Below, one piece after another: positions 7,680-16,709 of a stretch of DNA of 64,000 nucleotides. This DNA is from Microbacterium sp. LWS13-1.2 (GTDB taxonomy: Bacteria > Actinomycetota > Actinomycetes > Actinomycetales > Microbacteriaceae). The notes under the pieces are model-generated. The model made no database searches, had not been told where the DNA came from, and saw only the letters and a list, made by a program, of their open reading frames with translations. The stretch lies in the NCBI RefSeq assembly GCF_040144835.1, contig NZ_CP151632.1, positions 1,488,001 to 1,552,000 of the forward strand, given 5' to 3'. Position numbers and translations under genes: made by a program. Every line of letters begins with the position of its first letter. The stretch's first letter is position 1.

Positions 7680-7815
7680 GGGCGGGATGCCTTTCGCTGA
7701 AGCGTGCGCGACGGATCGTCGGCACGACTCGTCAGCGCGCCCGCACTTCCGGCGCGGGCCACCCCACCAATGAGCCGACGGCGCTCTCCCAGATACATGG
7801 GAAGCGCGGAAGTCC
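7680..7815. other. Intergenic segment between two same-strand genes
   Basis: A 136-bp gap. I see no clear hairpin or operator. It must hold the oxidase promoter on the minus strand, but no consensus pair is convincing. Confidence 0.4.
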
Positions 7816-8307
7816 TCAGCTCTCGAAGTCCTCGGGTTCGACCTCGTCGAGGAAGCGCTTGAACTCGTCGAGACTCTCTGACGCGTCGGTCTCGGTGAGC
7901 ACGTCGGGAACGCCGGCCTCGGCCAGGACCTCGTCCGCCACCCACATCGGCGCCCCCACGCGCGAAGCGAGCGCGATGGCATCCGACGGCCTCGCATCCA
8001 CGATGCGATCACCGAGGGGGGTGGAGATCGTGATCTCGGCGAAGAAGGTGCCTTCTTCGATGCGGGTCACCTCCACCCTCGTCGCCGACGCGTCCAGTGC
8101 GGCGAGCATCAGGCCCATCAGGTCGTGCGCGAGCGGGCGTGGCACATCCGCGTTCTCCACCGCGACGAGGATCGAGGTCGCCTCGAGCTGCCCGATCCAG
8201 ATCGGCAGCACGAGCCCGTCGCCGGGAAGCTGATCCACCGGCTTGAGCAGCAGCACGTGCTGCCCCGAGGCGTCGAGGGCCACGCCGGCCACGCGAACCT
8301 GAACCAT
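7816..8307 (-). CDS. Bifunctional nuclease-family protein (DUF151)
   Basis: A 163-residue protein of the BFN/DUF151 family: LPIWIGQLEATSI near the N-terminus, RPLAHDLMGLML in the middle and RIVDARPSDAIALASRVGAPMWV, the most conserved stretch. The acidic C-terminal tail (EFKRFLDEVEPEDFES) is typical of actinobacterial members. A strong GGAGGAGG precedes ATG 8307. Plant and bacterial members have nuclease activity, but the cellular role in actinobacteria is unclear. Confidence 0.88.
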   Translation of the reverse strand: MVQVRVAGVALDASGQHVLLLKPVDQLPGDGLVLPIWIGQLEATSILVAVENADVPRPLAHDLMGLMLAALDASATRVEVTRIEEGTFFAEITISTPLGDRIVDARPSDAIALASRVGAPMWVADEVLAEAGVPDVLTETDASESLDEFKRFLDEVEPEDFES

Positions 8308-8419
8308 GACGCGCCTCCTCCCGCCGCGGCATCCCCCGCGTGATCTTCTGTCCGGCCATCGTAGGCACGGCGTGCGCACCCGGGACAGGGGGTGCGCGCG
8401 CCGGCACACGCGGGTGACC

Positions 8420-8612
8420 TCACACGACGGGGACCGGGACGGTGCTCGTCGTCGCGGGCGCCGTCCGCCGCGGCGGACGCGCCGCGATGCCGGCCCGGCG
8501 GGCGGCGACGGCGGCCAGAGCCATCACGACCAGACCTGCACCCGAGATGACCGCGCCGATCCAGACCGGCGCCTCATCCGCGTCCTTCGCGACGGGGACG
8601 AGGACGACGGCA
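8420..8612 (-). pseudogene. 3' remnant of a membrane protein gene
   Basis: The minus strand encodes about 64 residues ending at 8420. They include VWIGAVISGAGLVVMALAAVA, a clear membrane helix, followed by an Arg/Pro-rich tail. No plausible start exists: the frame runs right into the antisense of the marR-like fragment at 8614. This looks like the C-terminal end of a transporter-type protein whose 5' part was lost. The family cannot be named from so little. Confidence 0.5.
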
Positions 8613-8613
8613 T

Positions 8614-8904
8614 ATGCGGATGCAGCAGCTCGCGCGCGCCACCGCACTCAGCCCCAGCGCGACGACGCGCCTGGTGAACCGCCTCGAGGATCGCGCCCTC
8701 ATCGCGCGCGTCCTGTGCGCCGACAACCGGCGCGGCACCTGCACCGAGCTCACCCCGGCAGGGCGCGAGCTCTACGAGCGCGCGCACTCCATCCACGACG
8801 AGACGCTGGCACGCGTGCTCGCCGAAGCGGCCGAGCAGCCCGAGCTCGCCCCGGTGATGGAGGTGCTGGCCGCGCTGACGCCCGCTCCCGTCGCCGCGCC
8901 GTAG
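8614..8904 (+). pseudogene. MarR-family regulator, 5'-truncated
   Basis: The 96 residues begin at RMQQLARATALSPSATTRLVNRLEDRALI, the recognition region of a MarR winged helix, continue through the wing (RRGTCTELTPAGRELYERA) and end with the C-terminal dimerisation helix. MarR proteins normally have 40-60 further N-terminal residues. The frame upstream of 8611 encodes only a Pro/Arg string with no homology. No ribosome-binding site precedes the ATG. The DNA-binding dimer is therefore probably non-functional. Confidence 0.7.
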
Positions 8905-8908
8905 GCCG

Positions 8909-9796
8909 TCAGGGGCCGATCCGGCCCGAGGGCGCGACACGCCTGATGAAGTCGCGCAGCAGGAGATTGACCTTCACCGGGTCGCGCGCCTGAGGCAGGT
9001 GCCCGCCGCCCTCGATCACGACGAGGTCGCCGCCGGTCAGATCGGCGGCGATCGGACCGCGCAGCGGGTTCTGGCACATGTCGAGCGAACCCGTGATCAC
9101 CAGCACCGGGCAGCGGACCGCGTCGCAGATCGCGCGGGATGACGCGATGTCGGCGGCGAGGTAGGTCGACGCGTACTCGAGGATCAGCATGTCGGCCCCC
9201 GATCCCATCGACCAGTCGACGCAGTCCTCGAGCTGCTTGGTCGAATGAGGCTCGGGGAACATCTGCCCGAAGAAGAACTCCGACCAGTCCGCCCAGTCCT
9301 GCTTCCAGTAGTGGCGGTTCTGCTTCTGCCAGCCCTCGTACGCGTCGCGGGGCTCGTCGTAGTCGAACGCGATCCGGTGCGGCAGCGGCTCGGTCAGCCG
9401 CAGACCCGGGTTGATCGCGCAGGCGCCGAGCACCCGCTCAGGTCGCTGCCCGGCCATGATCAGGGAGTGCCCGGCGCCGGTGCACACTCCGACGAGCACC
9501 GCCTGCTCGGCTCCGACGGCGTCCAGCACCGCCCACTGCCCTGCGATCAGTACGGGATCGTCCATCTGGTCGGCCGACACCGGCGTGCCGCTCAGCCCGT
9601 TGCCCGGCGGGTCGCTCACGACCACGCGGAAGTGCCGCGCCAGGAAGGGGATCTGCGCCTTCCACGCCCGGCTGTGAACGATGACGTCGGGCATGAGCAG
9701 ATACACCGTCGGCGAGCCCTCGCCGTACACCTCGTAGTGGACCGCGACGCCGTCGCGGTCGACGACGCCGGTGGCGGTCGGCTGCAGCGCGCGCAT
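8909..9796 (-). CDS. Alpha/beta hydrolase with a cysteine in the nucleophile elbow
   Basis: A 295-residue alpha/beta hydrolase. The oxyanion-side motif is SDPPGNGLSG; the elbow reads VGVCTGAG (C105 where most members have serine). The acid is in VITGSLDMCQNP and the histidine in EGGGHLPQA. A Cys-His-Asp triad is known in dienelactone hydrolases, so activity is possible, but a changed reaction or an acyl-binding role cannot be excluded. Its ATG overlaps the glycosyltransferase stop by one base (TGATG), so the two are co-translated. Confidence 0.85.
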   Translation of the reverse strand: MRALQPTATGVVDRDGVAVHYEVYGEGSPTVYLLMPDVIVHSRAWKAQIPFLARHFRVVVSDPPGNGLSGTPVSADQMDDPVLIAGQWAVLDAVGAEQAVLVGVCTGAGHSLIMAGQRPERVLGACAINPGLRLTEPLPHRIAFDYDEPRDAYEGWQKQNRHYWKQDWADWSEFFFGQMFPEPHSTKQLEDCVDWSMGSGADMLILEYASTYLAADIASSRAICDAVRCPVLVITGSLDMCQNPLRGPIAADLTGGDLVVIEGGGHLPQARDPVKVNLLLRDFIRRVAPSGRIGP

Positions 9797-11046
9797 CAGA
9801 CCAGCTCCGCGAGCAGCGCCGCGGCGCGCGCCGCGCCGTCCGTCTCGACCGGGCGATAGTCCACCTCGCGCGTCACCTCGGCGACCAGAGCCTCTGCGAG
9901 CACCGCGGGATCACTCGCCTCCGCGTAGCGGAGACAGCGGCCGGCGCCGTAGCGCTCCAGTCGGTGGCGCACGTGGAAGTTCTGCTCGAAGTGGTTCTCG
10001 AGGGGCACGTAGAGGAAGGGACGGCGGGCGGCGGCGAGCTCCATGCAGGTCGTCAGGCCGGCCTGCACGACGGCGACGTCGCACGCGGCCAGTGCGAGGT
10101 ACAGGTCTGGGACGAATCCGCGTACCCGCGCGCCCTGTCGCCGCGGCAGCGACGACGGATCGATGCGCGGTCCGGTCACCACGAGGAAGCGCAGTGCCGG
10201 GAGCTGCCGCCTCGCGAGAGGAACGGCATCCATCACCCTCTGCAGAAGCGCATGGCCGACGCCGGAGCCGCCGACGGTCACGATGCAGAGCACGTCGTCG
10301 GGCCCGTATCCGAGGCGGGCGCGTGCTCGCGCGCGCTCCTCCTCGGTCGGTGGCGCGAAGCCGGTGACGTACCCCGCGAACTCGTAGTGGGCCTCGGTCC
10401 ACTCCCGGATGTCGGGCAGTCCCGGGCCGAACGAGGCGTCCACGATGTCGTCAGGGCTGCCGACGAAGATCGACCGGTCGCGGAGCCGCCGATACCGCGA
10501 CCGCTGCTCGAGCATCTCGGCGTTGTAGTCCGCGGTGAGGGCGGCCTCGGCATCCCCGCCGCTCGGCATCGGCAGCCACCCCACGAAGTCGGTCATCCAC
10601 GCGAACGCGAAGCGCTTGAGCTCGGGGTTCTCGTGCAGGAAGTAGTCGACGTCCCATGCCTCGTCGCCGATCACGAGGTCGTAGTAGGTGTCGTCGACGA
10701 CGTCGTTGAACACCATGAAGTTGTTCACGAGGATCTCGTCCATCCGGCGGATCGCCTGGAAGGCGTGCAGATCGTGGTCGGCGGACTCGTCCTCGATGTG
10801 GGCGGACTCGTTCGCCAGAAGAGCGGATGCCGGGTGCACGCGTTCCCCGGCGTCCGCCAGCACCCGGGTGACCGGGTGCTGGGCCAGCCAGTCCATCTTC
10901 AGATCCGGGTGGAGGCGTCGCAACTCCTGCGCGATCGCCACGTCGCGTCGCGCATGGCCGAGGCCGATCGGCGAGGAGAGGAACAGGGCCTTCCGCGGGC
11001 GGCGCTGCGCCCGGACCCAGGTATGGCGGTTGCCCATGGCTGCCAT
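9796..11046 (-). CDS. Glycosyltransferase, GT-B fold (MGT/MurG-like)
   Basis: A 416-residue GT-B protein. The N-terminal domain opens with ALFLSSPIGLGHARRDVAIAQELRR, a glycine-rich acceptor-side loop as in MurG and UGT enzymes. The C-terminal half has VTVGGSGVGHALLQRV and VAVVQAGLTTCMELAAARRPFLYVPL, the nucleotide-sugar binding region. No membrane segment is seen, so it acts in the cytosol. It is coupled to the hydrolase downstream. Methionine 4 (11037) is an alternative start. The acceptor is unknown; the neighbouring methyltransferase suggests small-molecule modification. Confidence 0.85.
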   Translation of the reverse strand: MAAMGNRHTWVRAQRRPRKALFLSSPIGLGHARRDVAIAQELRRLHPDLKMDWLAQHPVTRVLADAGERVHPASALLANESAHIEDESADHDLHAFQAIRRMDEILVNNFMVFNDVVDDTYYDLVIGDEAWDVDYFLHENPELKRFAFAWMTDFVGWLPMPSGGDAEAALTADYNAEMLEQRSRYRRLRDRSIFVGSPDDIVDASFGPGLPDIREWTEAHYEFAGYVTGFAPPTEEERARARARLGYGPDDVLCIVTVGGSGVGHALLQRVMDAVPLARRQLPALRFLVVTGPRIDPSSLPRRQGARVRGFVPDLYLALAACDVAVVQAGLTTCMELAAARRPFLYVPLENHFEQNFHVRHRLERYGAGRCLRYAEASDPAVLAEALVAEVTREVDYRPVETDGAARAAALLAELV

Positions 11047-11077
11047 CCCCCCAGTCTGCCCCTCTCGCCGCGCGCCG

Positions 11078-12154
11078 TCAGGGCCGTGCTTCGATGACGC
11101 GATTGAACGGCGTCTCGGCGACGGTGCGGAACCGGGTGAACCCGGCCGCCGAGGTCACATCGCGGATACGGGCCGGCCCGGCTTGGGTGCCGAGCGCCAG
11201 GCCGACGTCCTGCGACAGCGACGACGGCGTGCACAGCAGCGTCGAGAACCCGTAGTACGCGCGGCCGACGGGGTTGAGGTTGTCTTCGACGTGGTCGCCG
11301 GCCATCGGCTCGACGATCATCCATGTGCCGTCGTCGGCGATCGCGTCGCGCACGCGGCGCGCGGCCCCCACCGGATCGCCCATGTCGTGGAGGCTGTCGA
11401 ACATCGCGACGAGGTCGTACCCCCGGCCGCCGAACTCCTGCGCCGAGGCGACCTCGAAGCGCACGTTCGCCACTCCCGCCTCCGCTGCCCGGGAGCGCGC
11501 CGTCTCGATCGATTCGGCGTGGTAGTCCGAGCCCACGAACGTGGAGTTCGGGAACGCCTGGGCGAGCAGGATCGTGGACGCCCCGTGGCCGCAGCCCACG
11601 TCGGCGACGAGTGCGCCTGCATCCAGCTTCTCCTTCACTCCGTCGAGCGCCGGGATCCACGAGTCGACGAGGTTGGCGTGATAGCTCGGGCGGAAGAACC
11701 GCTCGCAGCCGACGTGCACGTCGGCGCCGTGCTGGTGCCAGCCGTAGCCGGCGCCGCTGCGCGCGGCATCCACGATGTGCTGCGTGTCGTGGACGGTTCC
11801 GAGGGCGATCTGGAAGAAGCCGGGAAGGAAGGCCGCGCTGTCGGGGTCGGTCATCGCGACCGCGTGTTCGGCGGGCAGCGTGTAGCGCCTGGTCGCCGGG
11901 TCGTACGTGACGTAGCCGCCTGCGGCCTGAGCGTTCAGCCACTCACGTGCGTACGGCTCGGCCGTCTGCGTGCGCTCGGCGAGCTGCGCCGGCGTGCTCG
12001 GACCGTGGTCGGCGAGGTCCCGGTAGTACCCGAGCTTGTCGCCCATCACGACGAGTGCGGCGTTGAGGGTCGCGCCGACCTCGTCGACGGCGCGGAACAC
12101 GAAGTTCATCAGCTTGTCGGTGTCGATCTGTGTGGGTGGGACGGTGAGAGACAT
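11078..12154 (-). CDS. SAM-dependent methyltransferase with N-terminal winged helix
   Basis: A 358-residue class I methyltransferase. The N-terminal 90 residues form a winged-helix-like domain (PSTPAQLAERTQTAEPYAREWLNAQAAGG), as in Rv2258c-type and O-methyltransferase proteins. The Rossmann motif is VADVGCGHGASTILLAQAFP near residue 180, followed by GSDYHAESI and FDSLHDMGDP. AAGGAG precedes ATG 12154. It lies upstream of the glycosyltransferase and divergent from the LAL regulator, which may control it. Confidence 0.88.
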   Translation of the reverse strand: MSLTVPPTQIDTDKLMNFVFRAVDEVGATLNAALVVMGDKLGYYRDLADHGPSTPAQLAERTQTAEPYAREWLNAQAAGGYVTYDPATRRYTLPAEHAVAMTDPDSAAFLPGFFQIALGTVHDTQHIVDAARSGAGYGWHQHGADVHVGCERFFRPSYHANLVDSWIPALDGVKEKLDAGALVADVGCGHGASTILLAQAFPNSTFVGSDYHAESIETARSRAAEAGVANVRFEVASAQEFGGRGYDLVAMFDSLHDMGDPVGAARRVRDAIADDGTWMIVEPMAGDHVEDNLNPVGRAYYGFSTLLCTPSSLSQDVGLALGTQAGPARIRDVTSAAGFTRFRTVAETPFNRVIEARP

Positions 12155-12257
12155 CAGCGGCTCCTTCGGTCGGTGGTCCGCGGTGGAGATGCCTTGAAGG
12201 TAGGCAGCCGGCCCCTGGCACCGCATCCGGGGACCCCCCTAGTCCGGGACGCGGTCG

Positions 12258-12263
12258 TAGAAT
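12258..12263 (+). promoter_or_regulatory. Leaderless-type -10 for the LAL regulator
   Basis: TAGAAT ends six bases before the ATG at 12270, and no Shine-Dalgarno sequence is present. Transcription should begin at or next to the start codon. Confidence 0.6.
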
Positions 12264-12269
12264 CGGGCC

Positions 12270-15029
12270 ATGCTGGTGGGTCGACAGGCCGAGCAGCAGG
12301 CGATCGATCGGCTCGGGGCTGCAGCGCGCCTGGGGACGAGCGGCGTGCTGGCTGTGCGTGGAGAGGCCGGCGTCGGCAAGACGGCGCTCCTCGAGGACGC
12401 CGTCTCGCGCCTCGACGGGATGCGCGTGCTGCGGGCGACCGGTCTGGAGTCCGAGCGCGAGATCCCCTTCGCCACTCTGCTGCAGTTGCTGCGGCCGGCG
12501 CTGGGCGCTCTCGACGGCATCCCGCCGATGCAGGCCGACGCCATATCCGCCGCTCTCGCCCTCCCCGGCGCCTCGGGCCCCGCCGATGGGCGTGACCGGT
12601 TCACGATCGGCGCGGCCGTGCTGAGCCTGGTCTGCCGATACGCCGAGGACGGACCGGTCGCTGTCGTCGTCGACGATCTGCACCTCGCCGACGAGCCTTC
12701 CTCGAACGCGCTCGTCTTCGCCGCGCGGCGGCTCGCCGCCGACCCTGTGGTGATTCTCTTCGGGGTGCGGAGTCCGGAAGGGGATGATCTCGTCGCCGAT
12801 CGGCCGTCGCTCGCGTTGAGCGGGGTGGATCTCGACTCCGCCCGGACGATCCTCGAACACGCTCCCGGCGACGTGTCCGATGAGCAGGTGCGCCTGCTCC
12901 ACCGCGCCACCGACGGCAATCCGCTCGCGATGCTGGAGCTGCGTGCCGCCGACCTCGATGTGGTCGAGAGCATCGAGACCGGTCTGCCCCTGCGGGTGCC
13001 GCGTGCGGTGATCGACGCGTTCGGCAGACGGCTCGCCGGATTGGATGCCGGCTGCCGTGCCGCGCTCCTGGTGGCCGCGGTGTGCGGCGCCGACCTCCGT
13101 TTCGTCGCGGACGCGTGCGAGGCGTACGGCGTGGATGTGGCGGAGCTCGACGCGGCGGACGACCTCGGTCTGATCGCCGTGCGTGACGGGCGCATCGCAT
13201 TCCGGCATCCGCTCCTGCGCGCCGCGGTGTACTCGGGAGCGTCCGCGCACGCGCGCCGGGCCGCGCACCGCGCCGCTGCCGACGCCGCACCGTCGGGAGA
13301 CGTCGACCGCAGGGCGTGGCACCTCTCGGAGGCGACCTCGCACCCCGACGCGGCGATCGCCGAGCTGCTCTCGGTGGCCGGTGACCACGCCGCCTCGCGC
13401 GCCGCTTACTCGGTGGCCTCGGGTGCATTCGAGCGCGCAGCGCGGCTGACGCCCGACGCGGGCGCGCGGTCGGCGCGGCTGCTGAAGGCCGCGGATGCCG
13501 CATGGGAGGCGGGCGACGGGGAGCGCGCGGTCGCACTGCTCGACAGGCGCGGACACGATGCCGCTCCCAGCGCGGCCGGAAGCGCCCCCGTCGACGGCAT
13601 CCGCGCGACCGAGCTGCGCGCCTCGGTCGCGGCCCGCACCGGCTCGCTGCGGGAGGCCCTCGACATCCTGCTGCGTGCTGCCGACCACGCGACGTCGGCG
13701 GACGCCGCGACCGTCGCACTGGCGGATGCCGTGCATGCCACGTACTACCTCGGCGACGCACGGACCGCCTCGACCCTCGCCGACCGGATCGCCGATCTGC
13801 GGCCCGATGTGAGCACGACGCGGGCGCGGGCGCTCGGGCTCATGGCGTCGGGAATGGCGAAGACGCTCGCCGGGCGCGGCGGCGCAGACGAGATCCGCGC
13901 TGCCGTTCCGCTTCTCGAGGGCGATCCGGAGCTGGGACGGGACCCTCGCCGCCTTTCGTGGCTGATGCTCGCACCCCTATATCTGCGCGACACCACCAGC
14001 GGAGTGCGACTGCGCGCGCTCGTGGACGAGGTGCGGGGCGCCACCGGGATCGGCGCGCTGCCGGCCCTGCTCTTCCATGTCGCGGTCGATCAGGCGACGA
14101 CGGCGGCGTCGTGGGTGCGGGCCGAGGCGAACTTCACCGAGGCCATCCGTCTCGCGACCGACACAGGACAGACCACCGAGCGGGCGATGTCGCTCGCGGG
14201 CCTGGCACGACTCGATTCCCGCGCCGGGAAGGCCGACGCGTGTCGCACCCACGGCGAGGAGGCGCGCGCGCAATGCGCCGCCCGCGACATCCATGTGGGC
14301 GAGGCCTGGGTGGGGCACGCCCTCGGCGATCTCGAGCTCTCGCTGGGACGACCCGAGCTGGCGGCGGACCTCTTCGCGGAGCTGATCGCCCTGCTCGGAC
14401 GCCTCGGGCTGGACGATGTCGACCTCTCCCCCGGGCCCGAGTACTGCGACGCACTGGTGCGCGTGGGACGCAGGAGCGAGGCGCTGGCGATCGCCGCCGC
14501 ATACCGCGCCCGAGCGTCGGTGAAGGGACAGCCGTGGGCGCGCGCCCGCGGCGAGCGCGCGATGGGGATCGCCGATGCAGACGGCGACTCCGACGCCTGG
14601 TTCGAGTCGGCGCTCGGCTGGCACGAGCAGACGCTCGACCGGTTCGAGGTGGCCCGCACCCGCCTCGCTTACGGCGAGCGCCTCCGCAGGACGGGACGGC
14701 GGATCGACGCGCGCGTGCAGCTGCGCGCGGCATGCGAGGACTTCGCCGAGCTCGGCGCATCCGTATGGCGCGCCCGCGCCGCGACCGAGCTCACCGCGAC
14801 CGGCGAACACGTCCGCGCCCCCGTAGGGAACGCTGTCGATGACCTCACGCCGCAGGAACTCCAGGTCAGCGTGCTGCTCGCAGAGGGCCGCACGACCCGC
14901 GAGGCGGCGGCCGCCCTGTTCCTCAGCCCGAAGACCATCGAGTACCACCTGCGGAAGGCCTACACGAAGCTCGGGATCGGCTCACGCGCCGAGCTGGCGC
15001 AGGCGCTCGCTGAGGTGCATCGCGGATGA
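12270..15029 (+). CDS. LAL-type LuxR regulator (AAA ATPase plus TPR plus LuxR HTH)
   Basis: A 919-residue large ATP-binding regulator. Residues about 1-200 are an AAA/NB domain with Walker A GEAGVGKTALLEDA and Walker B VAVVVDDLHLAD. The middle 550 residues are helical repeats rich in alanine and arginine, consistent with TPR-like units. The last 65 residues are a LuxR helix-turn-helix (LTPQELQVSVLLAEGRTTREAAAALFLSPKTIEYHLRKAY). LAL proteins activate catabolic or secondary-metabolite genes in response to small molecules. The divergent methyltransferase-glycosyltransferase-hydrolase set is the obvious target. A long open frame on the opposite strand is a high-GC shadow. Confidence 0.93.
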   Translation: MLVGRQAEQQAIDRLGAAARLGTSGVLAVRGEAGVGKTALLEDAVSRLDGMRVLRATGLESEREIPFATLLQLLRPALGALDGIPPMQADAISAALALPGASGPADGRDRFTIGAAVLSLVCRYAEDGPVAVVVDDLHLADEPSSNALVFAARRLAADPVVILFGVRSPEGDDLVADRPSLALSGVDLDSARTILEHAPGDVSDEQVRLLHRATDGNPLAMLELRAADLDVVESIETGLPLRVPRAVIDAFGRRLAGLDAGCRAALLVAAVCGADLRFVADACEAYGVDVAELDAADDLGLIAVRDGRIAFRHPLLRAAVYSGASAHARRAAHRAAADAAPSGDVDRRAWHLSEATSHPDAAIAELLSVAGDHAASRAAYSVASGAFERAARLTPDAGARSARLLKAADAAWEAGDGERAVALLDRRGHDAAPSAAGSAPVDGIRATELRASVAARTGSLREALDILLRAADHATSADAATVALADAVHATYYLGDARTASTLADRIADLRPDVSTTRARALGLMASGMAKTLAGRGGADEIRAAVPLLEGDPELGRDPRRLSWLMLAPLYLRDTTSGVRLRALVDEVRGATGIGALPALLFHVAVDQATTAASWVRAEANFTEAIRLATDTGQTTERAMSLAGLARLDSRAGKADACRTHGEEARAQCAARDIHVGEAWVGHALGDLELSLGRPELAADLFAELIALLGRLGLDDVDLSPGPEYCDALVRVGRRSEALAIAAAYRARASVKGQPWARARGERAMGIADADGDSDAWFESALGWHEQTLDRFEVARTRLAYGERLRRTGRRIDARVQLRAACEDFAELGASVWRARAATELTATGEHVRAPVGNAVDDLTPQELQVSVLLAEGRTTREAAAALFLSPKTIEYHLRKAYTKLGIGSRAELAQALAEVHRG

Positions 15030-15119
15030 TCCTATCGACGAGGCGTGACGCGGCGGGACGGGAATGAGCGGCACTGCATTCACCGGAATGGATGCTGCAC
15101 GCGTACCGTTGCAGTCGAC

Positions 15120-16148
15120 ATGCAGCGATTCGGCACCCTCTCGTTCGGACACTACGGCCCGCTGGGCGGCGGGCGGCACCTCACCGCCGCCGACTCTATG
15201 CTGCAGGCGATCGACCTCGCCCAGGGGATGGATGACCTCGGCGTGAACGGCGCCTACTTCCGCGTGCACCACTTCGCGCGCCAGCAGGCATCGCCCATGC
15301 CGTTGCTCGCCGCCATCGCGGCGCGCACGCGGAGCATCGAGGTCGGCACCGGCGTGATCGACATGCGGTACGAGAACCCGCTCTACCTGGCCGAGGAAGC
15401 CGCCGCCGTAGACCTCATCTCGGGCGGCCGGCTCGCGCTCGGCGTGAGCCGCGGCTCACCCGAGACCGTCGTGCGCGGCTACGAGGCGTTCGGGTACACG
15501 GGATCGGACGACCCGCGGGGCGCCGACATCGCCCGGGAGCACTTCGATCTCTTCCTCCGCGCGATCGAGGGCGAAGGCCTCGCCGAGCGCGACGCCTCGT
15601 CGCCGTTCGGCGGTGGCACGGGACTGCAGCGCATCGAGCCGCACTCACCCGGGCTGCGCTCGCGCGTGTGGTGGGGCGCCGGCAACCGCGACTCCGCCGA
15701 GTGGGCGGGCCGCACGGGAGTGAACCTGATGTCGTCGACGCTGCTGACCTCCGCGGACGGACGGCCGTTCGACATCCTCCAGGCGGAGCAGATCGACGGC
15801 TTCCGCGCCGCGTGGCGGGACGCGGGCCATCAGGGCGAACCGCGTGTGTCGGTGAGTCGTTCGATCTTCCCGATCACCACCGCCGAGGAGCGCATGTACT
15901 TCGGCGGCCGCCAGGACGGCGACCAGATCGGGGTCATCGACGGCATCCGCTCCACCTTCGGCAAGACCTATGCCGGCGAGCCCGACGAGCTCGTAGAGCA
16001 GCTCAAGGAGGACGCGGCCATCGCCTCGGCCGACACCCTGATGCTGACCATCCCCAGCCAGCTCGGCGTGGAGTTCAACCTGCGCATGATCGAGTCGTTC
16101 GCAAAGCACGTCGCCCCCGCATTGGACTGGCAGCCGGCCCGCGCCTGA
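15120..16148 (+). CDS. LLM-class (luciferase-like) flavin oxidoreductase
   Basis: A 342-residue TIM-barrel protein of the bacterial luciferase-like family. Landmarks are YFRVHHFARQQASPMPLLAAIAARTRSIEVGTGVIDMRYENPLYLAEEAAAVDLISGGRL split over the first third, then VSRGSPETVVRGYEAFGY and VWWGAGNRDSAEWAGRTGVNLM. Such enzymes use FMN or F420 with alkanals, sulfonates or other substrates; which applies here is unclear. Start ATG 15120 is chosen because the conserved fold begins directly after it. No ribosome-binding site is seen; TACCGT lies ten bases upstream. Confidence 0.85.
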   Translation: MQRFGTLSFGHYGPLGGGRHLTAADSMLQAIDLAQGMDDLGVNGAYFRVHHFARQQASPMPLLAAIAARTRSIEVGTGVIDMRYENPLYLAEEAAAVDLISGGRLALGVSRGSPETVVRGYEAFGYTGSDDPRGADIAREHFDLFLRAIEGEGLAERDASSPFGGGTGLQRIEPHSPGLRSRVWWGAGNRDSAEWAGRTGVNLMSSTLLTSADGRPFDILQAEQIDGFRAAWRDAGHQGEPRVSVSRSIFPITTAEERMYFGGRQDGDQIGVIDGIRSTFGKTYAGEPDELVEQLKEDAAIASADTLMLTIPSQLGVEFNLRMIESFAKHVAPALDWQPARA

Positions 16149-16189
16149 TACCGCCCTCAAGAGCGCCGCGGACCCGTTCGCGAGGGATC

Positions 16190-16218
16190 TTGACCGGTCG
16201 GTCAGTCAGGATTACCGT
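16190..16218 (+). promoter_or_regulatory. Promoter with a TetR-type palindrome for the SPW-tetR operon
   Basis: TTGACC (16190-16195) and TACCGT (16213-16218) are 17 bp apart, a good sigma-70 pair. A perfect 14-bp inverted repeat TGACCG-GT-CGGTCA (16191-16204) overlaps the -35, suggesting repression by the TetR protein encoded second in the operon. Confidence 0.72.
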
Positions 16219-16270
16219 GTAATCGACCCCCGATCGGGAGCCATCACCGTCTCCGAAGGAGGAGATTCCG

Positions 16271-16627
16271 ATGAACAAGTGGACTCGTTGGGAGGACTGG
16301 GTCGCCGTGGTCGTGGGCCTCGTCGCCGCCGTGGCGGCGCTGCTCATGCCGGCGATGGGCGCCTCCATGCCATGGATGCTGATCGTCGGCATCCTGCTGA
16401 TCGCCGCCGGCGTCATGAACCTCGCGATGCCGGGAATGGTCGCGATGGAGTACGTGCAGCTCGCGCTCGGTGCGGTGCTGTTCGTCGCTCCGTGGCTGGG
16501 CGGCTACGCCAGCATGGATTCCGCAGCCGCCTGGATCTGCTGGATCGGCGGGGCGGTCGCGGTGGTCGTCGCGGCACTCGCCATCCGGCCGGCCATGCAC
16601 ATGCACGACCATTCTCTCCCGCACTGA
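16271..16627 (+). CDS. SPW-repeat integral membrane protein
   Basis: A 118-residue protein with four predicted membrane helices. It starts MNKWTRWEDWVAVVVG, and SMPWM and the second-half FVAPWLGG match the SPW repeat pattern. The C-terminus is histidine- and methionine-rich (MHMHDHSLPH), which could bind metal. A strong AAGGAGGAG precedes ATG 16271. It is followed by a tetR gene 82 bp downstream, probably in the same transcript. Function of SPW proteins is unknown. Confidence 0.88.
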   Translation: MNKWTRWEDWVAVVVGLVAAVAALLMPAMGASMPWMLIVGILLIAAGVMNLAMPGMVAMEYVQLALGAVLFVAPWLGGYASMDSAAAWICWIGGAVAVVVAALAIRPAMHMHDHSLPH

Positions 16628-16709
16628 GGTGCCCTCCCCACTGACGTGCACCGTGGACGGGGGCGCCGGACACCGCCGGCGGCCCCCGCGCCTTTCCTGA
16701 GGAATCGAG

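Noticed and set aside
11943..13736. A 597-codon open frame on the minus strand
   Set aside because: It lies wholly opposite the LAL regulator and the methyltransferase 5' end; its Arg/Gly/Ala-rich product has no domain. High GC makes such shadow frames common.
15079..15109. Promoter TTCACC / TACCGT for the luciferase-like gene
   Set aside because: Spacing of 19 bp and a weak -35; only the TACCGT is mentioned in the gene entry.
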